The position numbers and the translations under genes were made by a program. The notes below the pieces were generated by a model. It worked only from the letters and a program-made list of their open reading frames with translations. It searched no databases and was not told the origin of the DNA. A stretch of DNA of 64,000 bases from Stomorhina lunata (Eukaryota; Arthropoda; Insecta; Diptera; Rhiniidae). Where the stretch lies: the NCBI GenBank assembly GCA_933228675.1, contig OW121741.1, positions 43,299,080 to 43,363,079 on the forward strand, given 5' to 3'. Positions 58,588 through 64,000 of the stretch are shown here, one piece after another. The stretch's first letter is position 1. Every line of letters starts with the position of its first letter.

Positions 58588-59492
58588 TCTTCTTTTTATC
58601 CTCGTCATCGACAACATAATGCGTACGGCTCTAAATGTTAGACACGGTATCCAATGGACACCCTTTAAACAACTTGAGGACTTGGAATATGCCGATGACG
58701 TATGTCTTCTAAGCCAAAGCTCTGGCCACCTTCAAGAGAATACTAACGCTATTACTGCTGAATCTCGTATAGCTGGTCTTGAAATTAATATTTCCAAGAC
58801 AAAGATTATGCCTGGAGGCTATGACGCAAACCCGTTGACACACATCAATGTGAATAACGAGGTTATTGGGCGTGTAGATACCTTCAATTACCTGGGAAGT
58901 TTAGTAACTACAAAAGGTGGTGCAGACGAGAATATTAAATCGCGTATTAATAAGGTAAAATCTGCATTCGGCATTCTTCGAGCAATTTGGAAATCTCGGC
59001 AAATATCAACAACAACTAAGTTACGAATATATAACTCGAATGTCAAGTCCATCCTGTATTACGGCTGTGAAACATGGAAACGCACGAATGCCATCGATAA
59101 ACGACTGCAAACCTTTACAAACAAATGCTTAAGACAAATTCTTAATATATGGTAGCCGAATCGCATAAGAAATGAAGATCTACTTAATGCAACAAACCAA
59201 ATCCCTGCTTCCACAGAGGTATGTCAACGGAAATGGCGATAGATAGGCCACACACTTCGAAGGCCAAATACCAACATTGCTCGACAAGTGCTTCGTTGGA
59301 ATCCACAAGGAAGAGGCCGTCGTGTTGGTGCACCTGCTAGAACGTGGAGAAGATCAATTGATGCGGAGTTACAAGCAGCAAACCATTCATGGAATGATGT
59401 ATGCCTAACATCTCGCAATAGAGTCCGATATAAAAGGATGGTTGAGGCCCTATGCTCCACTGGGAGTCAAGGATAACAGAAGAAGAAGAATT
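58588..59492 (+). mobile_element. RTE-type LINE, 5'-truncated copy
   Basis: The frame enters at FILVIDNIMRTALN, then LEYADDVCLLSQ (RT catalytic YADD), KTKIMPGGY, FNYLGSLVTTKGGADENI, YYGCETWKRTNAI, RQILNIW, a stop (59153-59155), IGHTLRRP, RWNPQGRGRRVG and EALCSTGSQG. It ends in AGAAGAAGAAG, a trinucleotide tail. A second stop falls near 59240. The first stop is also in the copy at 62609-64000. Confidence 0.85.
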
Positions 59493-59630
59493 TCTCTTTT
59501 ACAGAAGAAGTCTCAAGTTTGGAATAAACATTTTCTGAACGCAGCACGACGTCTGTGGTATTTCTTTATACTGCAAAAAAATAGAAGTAGTGTCCTACGG
59601 CTACAAAGTTTTTCACTTCTTTTCACTTAT

Positions 59631-61660
59631 TATACCCACCATCAAAAAGAATGGGGTATATTGAGATTGTAATTCCGTTTGTAATTTCATTAATATTGGG
59701 TCAAAAACTAAAGGGATATATATTAGGGTGGGTCGTTTTTTTACTTTTGTCTCTGATCGACTTCTAATAGTGAAATTATATGGCCAAATTATGTCAATCG
59801 GAAGTGTGCAAAATATTATTGATTTATTTTTAGGATACAAGCCCGCGCAACGGGCCCAAAGTTTTTGAGCCCATTTGTATGGGGAAAACTGAGAGTATTT
59901 GCAGTTTTTGCTACATTTCATCCATTTACAATTTATTTTAAGGAGAAAAGAAGGCATCTAAAAGTGAACTAATGCAGCTTTAATTGAAGTCATCAATATT
60001 TAAAATCCATAAAACAATTTTGAAGTTATTGCGATTTTCCCACAAAAATTTGTGTCCTTGATAATACGCCTAAGGATACACCGCTAGAAAAAACTACTTT
60101 GGACAAAAGCTCGCAAAGCAAGACATGATTTATCATTTTAAGACTTGTGAGTACTTCATAGTTTAATTTTGTTAAAATATAACAATATTTACTTAGTTTT
60201 TTTCATAATCGAAAATGGGTCATTTTTCTCAGGTGGGTTTCAAAACGCATTTTTTAATTTTTTGAAAATTTTGTTAAACAAATATTACAAATTTGAATTT
60301 CTCTCATAGGTGTGTTAAAATAGATAAAAAAGACAATAAAACTCAAAAAAATTGAGGTCGATATCTCAAACCATTTCCCGTAGCTTGTGTTCGAATTCGA
60401 CGAATTTCGCAAAAAAGTAATTTTTTGCTCATAATTAAAGTAAATGTTTCATAAATCTTATTTATGTTCAATTTTAATAATGTTTATATGGATTAAAATT
60501 ATCCATACTATGGAAAATATAAACAGGTTCTTTGTTTTTAAAATTGGTAAAATTAACCCTTTTTTCCGGGGGCAGAAAGAAAAATTTGATTTTTTCTATT
60601 TATTTTTATTTTTTATATACGTAATATTATTAATTTATTACTGAATTTTAATAAATATAATTAAAAGTAATTATTTTACACTAAGACAAAATCCTTTTTA
60701 TTAAAAAAAAATATTTTAACCTTTTTTAGACATGGGGTCAAAAATGACTCAAGTTTTTTTTGGCACTTTTTTCAGGCTTATTGTTAAGGACACGAATTTT
60801 TAGGGAAAAATCACAATAACTTCAAAACTGTTTTATGGATTTCAAATATTGATGATTTCAATTAAAGCTACATTAGTTTACTTTTAGACTCCATTATCTT
60901 TTTTCTTTAAAATAAATTGTAAATGGACGAAATGTAGCAAAAACTGCAAATATTTTTAGTTTTTCCCATACAAATGGGCTCAAAAACTTTGGGCCCGTTG
61001 CGCGGGGTCGTATCCTAAAAATAAATCAATAATATTTTGCACACTTCCGATTGACATAATTTGGCCATATAATTTCAATATTAGAAGTCGATCAGAGACA
61101 AAAGTCAAAAAACGACCCACCCTAATATATATATTCTGAATCCTTATGAAATTCTAAGACGATTGAGCGATGTCCGTCTGTATGTCTGTCTGTTGAAATC
61201 ACGAAAACGCCTGAACGAAAAGACCTAGCTCACTGAATAAGCTTTATATAAATACCAGCCAATGTGCAAAATTTTGTGACAATCGGTCAACATTTGGATA
61301 TAGTTCATCATTTAGCTATAGTTATATTATATAAATAACATCCCCTTTTTATACATATCTACAATCAAAAATATTTGGAGATTCATTCAGTATATTAAGA
61401 TCGCACCAAGGAAATTAGATAGCTATCAATCAATGTCCAGACTTAATATATGGTAGATGCATTAGCAACTCCTAACAAAATGTGTGGACCTGTCGCATTA
61501 CTAACAACATGTTTATTCTAACTACATAAGAAAACCACTTAGATACTTTTTAGTGTTGAACTATAAAGCTATTGAAACCGAATTTAGTCCAAAGATTTTT
61601 CCAACAATACCAACTAGCGTATGTTTTCGAATTTGGAGCATATTTTGAGTTGTAAAATTA
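59631..61660. repeat. CCACCATC-family dispersed repeat, split by TTAGGGTGGG element
   Basis: It begins TTATACCCACCATCAAAAAG. After the insert it resumes TATATTCTGAATCCTTATGA and CGATGTCCGTCTGTATG, as in 12766-12900 without interruption. Confidence 0.75.
59723..61125. mobile_element. Foldback element with TTAGGGTGGGTCG termini and TA TSD
   Basis: Starts TTAGGGTGGGTCG and ends CGACCCACCCTAA with TA on both sides. The arms (about 59723-60115 and 60735-61125) are inverted over some 390 bp, including TTGCGCGGG/CCCGCGCAA. The interior resembles FB-A's middle. 1403 bp, no transposase. TA duplication suggests Tc1/mariner-type mobilisation. Confidence 0.9.
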
Positions 61661-62034
61661 ATACAATTTAATGGTGAGTATATAAGATTCGGCACAGCCG
61701 AATGTAATACTATTAATTTTTTTTCTCAAGTCGCACAGTGGTTGCACTTGTATGAAGAAGACCGAAAAAAATAATTATATCGAAGATATAGTCTTTAAAT
61801 TTACTTAGTATATTTCGGATATAATAACCACAATATTCTAAAAAATGGGCGTGGTCACTTGACTCTACCGCCCATTTTTTACATTTTTCTAATAAAATAT
61901 TCAGAATTAATTTTTATCTCTTTATTTGTTAAATCAACCATAACATTGATATTTCGTACGTTCTTTTTTGCCTACCAAGGTTTTAAATTATAAAAAGAGT
62001 CTTATAAAAAGCCATGGTGTTGCCTCTTACTTAC
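61661..62034. other. Receptor intron sequence with hairpin repeat end
   Basis: TTCGGCACAGCCGAA hairpin near 61689, then AT-rich intron leading to the donor at 62034. No exon recognised. Confidence 0.5.
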
Positions 62035-62608
62035 CGCTTCTCTCAGATGATTAAATAAAAATCCTCCAGCAAAGATGGTTAACATTGGCAACAACCAGAA
62101 TAATGAGTGACAAAATATTTTAAGTGTTAGCCAAAAATTTAACTGAAGATATGAAAACTCTAGTATGCCAAACATATAGAAATTCGTTATCGCTTCCATA
62201 TAAACGATAATTGTACAAAACAACATGGCAACTCCATAAATGCTACTGATATCATTTGAACATAACAAAATAATTTGTTTATATATCATCAAAAGTTCAC
62301 AAAATTTTTGGATCTCATTTTTATTGGGGATTTTTGTTAAGTGAATTTGTAATCTCAACTGCTCCATTCTTGAGGAAACAAATTTCAGACACTTTGAAAT
62401 TGTTTGCACAATTCTTAGGAAAGTAGAAGAAATTATCGAAATTAAAATACAGCGGAGAGCATACATTATATAGGATATATGAAGAAGTCCTTTTAATTTT
62501 CTATTGGCAGTTTTAACAAGTACCAAACTATTTAGCAAATAAATGAAAGTATTTACTGAAAGGATTCGTATGATACTTTTAGTGTAAAGTGCAGACATTT
62601 CTGTATTT
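62035..62608 (-). pseudogene. Gustatory receptor exon (copy 7), cut by an RTE-type insertion
   Basis: The last 191 codons of the exon, from NTEMSALYTKSIIRILS to FNHLREA and donor GTAAGTAAG. It is very close to the exon at 18811-19740. At 62608 the receptor frame stops matching and the GAA-rich 3' tail of an RTE-type LINE begins. The N-terminal third with the start and TM1-2 is displaced beyond the element, off the window. Unless the whole element is removed from transcripts, this exon is dead. The reading frame itself is undamaged, so the insertion is recent. Confidence 0.85.
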
Positions 62609-64000
62609 CTTCTTCTTCTGTTATCCTTGACTCCCAGTGGAGCATAGGGCCTCAACCATCCTTTTATATCGGACTCTATTGCGAGATGTTAGGCATACAT
62701 CATTCCATGAATAGTTTGCTGCTTGTAACTCCGCATCAATTGATCTTCTTCACGTTCTAGCAGGTGCACCAACACGACGGCCGCTTCCTTGTGGATTCCA
62801 ACGAAGCGCTTGTCGAGCAATGTTGGTATTTGGCCTTCAAAGTGTGTAGCCTATCCATCGCCATTTCCGTTGACATACCTCTGTGGAAGCAGGGATTTGG
62901 TTTGTTGCATCAAGTAGATCTTCATTTCTTATGCGATTCGGCTACCATATATTAAGAATTTGTCTTAAGCATTTGTTTGTAAAGGTTTGCAGTCGTTTAT
63001 CGATGGCATTCATGCGTTTCCATGTTTCGCAGCCGTAATACAGGATGGACTTGACATTCGAGTTATATATTCGTAACTTAGTTGTTGTTGATATTTGCCG
63101 AGATTTCCAAATTGCTCGAAGAATGCCGAATGCAGATTTTGCCTTATTAATACGCGATTTAATATTCTCGTCTGCACCACCTTTTGTAGTTACTAAACTT
63201 CCCAGGTAATTGAAGGTATCTACACGCCCAATAACCTCGTTATTCACATTGATGTGTGTCAACGGGTTTGCGCCATAGCCTCCAGGCATAATCTTTGTCT
63301 TGGAAATATTAATTTCAAGACCAGCTATACGAGATTCAGCAGTAATAGCGTTAGTATTCTCTTAAAGGTGGCTTAGAAGACATACGTCATCGGCATATTC
63401 CAAGTCTTCAAGTTGTTTAAAGGGTGTCCATTGGATACCGTGTCTACCATTTAGAGCCGTACGCATTATGTTGTCGATGACGAGGATAAAAAGTATAGGT
63501 GATAATATGCATCCTTGTCGAACGGATCTGATAGTTTACCCTTGTGTAGGACTCGACTTTTAAAATCAACGTACATTGCCCGGATTAAGTTGAAAGTTTT
63601 TGTCGGCATGTTAGATTTTCTAAAATTCTCCATAGATAGCTTCTATTGACACTGTCGAAGGCCTTCATAAAGTCGATAAACGCTAGGTAAATAGGAGTGC
63701 GGAATTCATTACATTGCTCTAATACTATTATTACTGTGTTGATTAGATCAACACAAGAACGGTTTTCTTGAAACCCAAACTGATTTTCGCGGAGTGTAGA
63801 GGAAACTGCGTCGGATATTCTGTTCAAAATTACACGACTTAGTATTTTGCTTGGTATTGGGAGAAGTGTTATACCCCTGTAGTTATTGCAGTCTTTAGGG
63901 TCACCCTTTTTTGGTATTTTGACTAGTATACCTTCATTCCAAGAGGTTGGCAAAGCTTCTTCTTCCCATATTTTACGCACAAATGGGTGCCACAATCTCG
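62609..64000 (-). mobile_element. RTE-type LINE, longer copy, runs off the window
   Basis: On the minus strand the frame enters with WHPFVRKIWEEEALPTSW, ILVKIPKKGDPKDCNNYRGI, ENQFGFQENRSCVDLI and AFIDFMKAFDSVNR (63585-63995). After frameshifts come LVIDNIMRTALN, YADDVCLLS (near 63395) and FNYLGSLVTTKGGADENI (62942-63289), and then the same 3' end and tail as the copy at 58588. RT fingers, palm and C terminus are present; the endonuclease lies outside. It disrupts receptor copy 7. Confidence 0.9.

Noticed and set aside
58568..59155. Stand-alone 195-residue gene
   Set aside because: It is the 3' part of an RTE-type LINE, with the start codon in flanking DNA.

Overview
The window looks like a dispersed-repeat-rich chromosomal region of a brachyceran, probably calyptrate, fly. 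The grounds are strong AT bias, insect-type gustatory-receptor exons, insect non-LTR and Tc1/mariner elements, and swarms of short non-coding fly repeats. The species cannot be fixed from sequence alone.

The only host genes I can support are seven large exons of one gustatory (7tm_7) receptor family, all on the minus strand: 2138-3056, 11077-12006, 18811-19740, 32140-33069, 48098-49027, 57406-58329 and 62035-62608. Five encode an open block of 308 or 310 codons from an initiator Met through six membrane segments. All seven end at the same codon position at a consensus GTAAG splice donor. None is followed by a recognisable C-terminal exon (TM7 plus the TYxxxxxQF-type tail). This layout matches an alternatively spliced Gr39a-type locus, in which many long first exons with their own promoters share short 3' exons. 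Here the shared exons would lie left of base 1. Two exons are damaged: the 2138-3056 exon has a 2-bp deletion, and the rightmost is cut by a retrotransposon.

Almost all remaining sequence is mobile or repetitive. About 3.4-11 kb is one old foldback element split by nested insertions: a hAT-like element, a Jockey-like LINE that itself carries a 42-bp RTE insert and an intact DD41D mariner, a CACTG foldback, and a further repeat carrying another repeat. 12.7-14.6 kb holds a fly repeat and a ~140-bp tandem array. 14.9-16.9 kb is an RTE-type remnant split by a 730-bp foldback. 17.05-18.7 kb is a piggyBac-like TTAA element whose empty site survives next to a paralogous exon. 20.6-25.5 kb is an inverted-repeat element holding an apparently intact two-ORF LINE. 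26.6-32 kb is foldback and RTE debris plus a new 15-bp TIR element. 33.4-35.1, 45.2-48.0 and 9.6-10.8 kb carry a tandem-repeat element built on TGGCGCCAC units, in one place as a ~2.9-kb palindrome. 36.1-40.6 kb is a 4.5-kb CACTCAG TIR element. 40.7-44.1 kb holds SINE-like tRNA pieces, LINE 3' ends and a hAT MITE with a perfect 8-bp target duplication. 49.4-57.2 kb is minisatellites, mariner remnants and dispersed repeats. The right end is an RTE-type LINE running out of the window.

The receptor exons and their flanks act as a clock. Two pairs are recent duplicates, and elements present in one partner but not the other give clean insertion boundaries.
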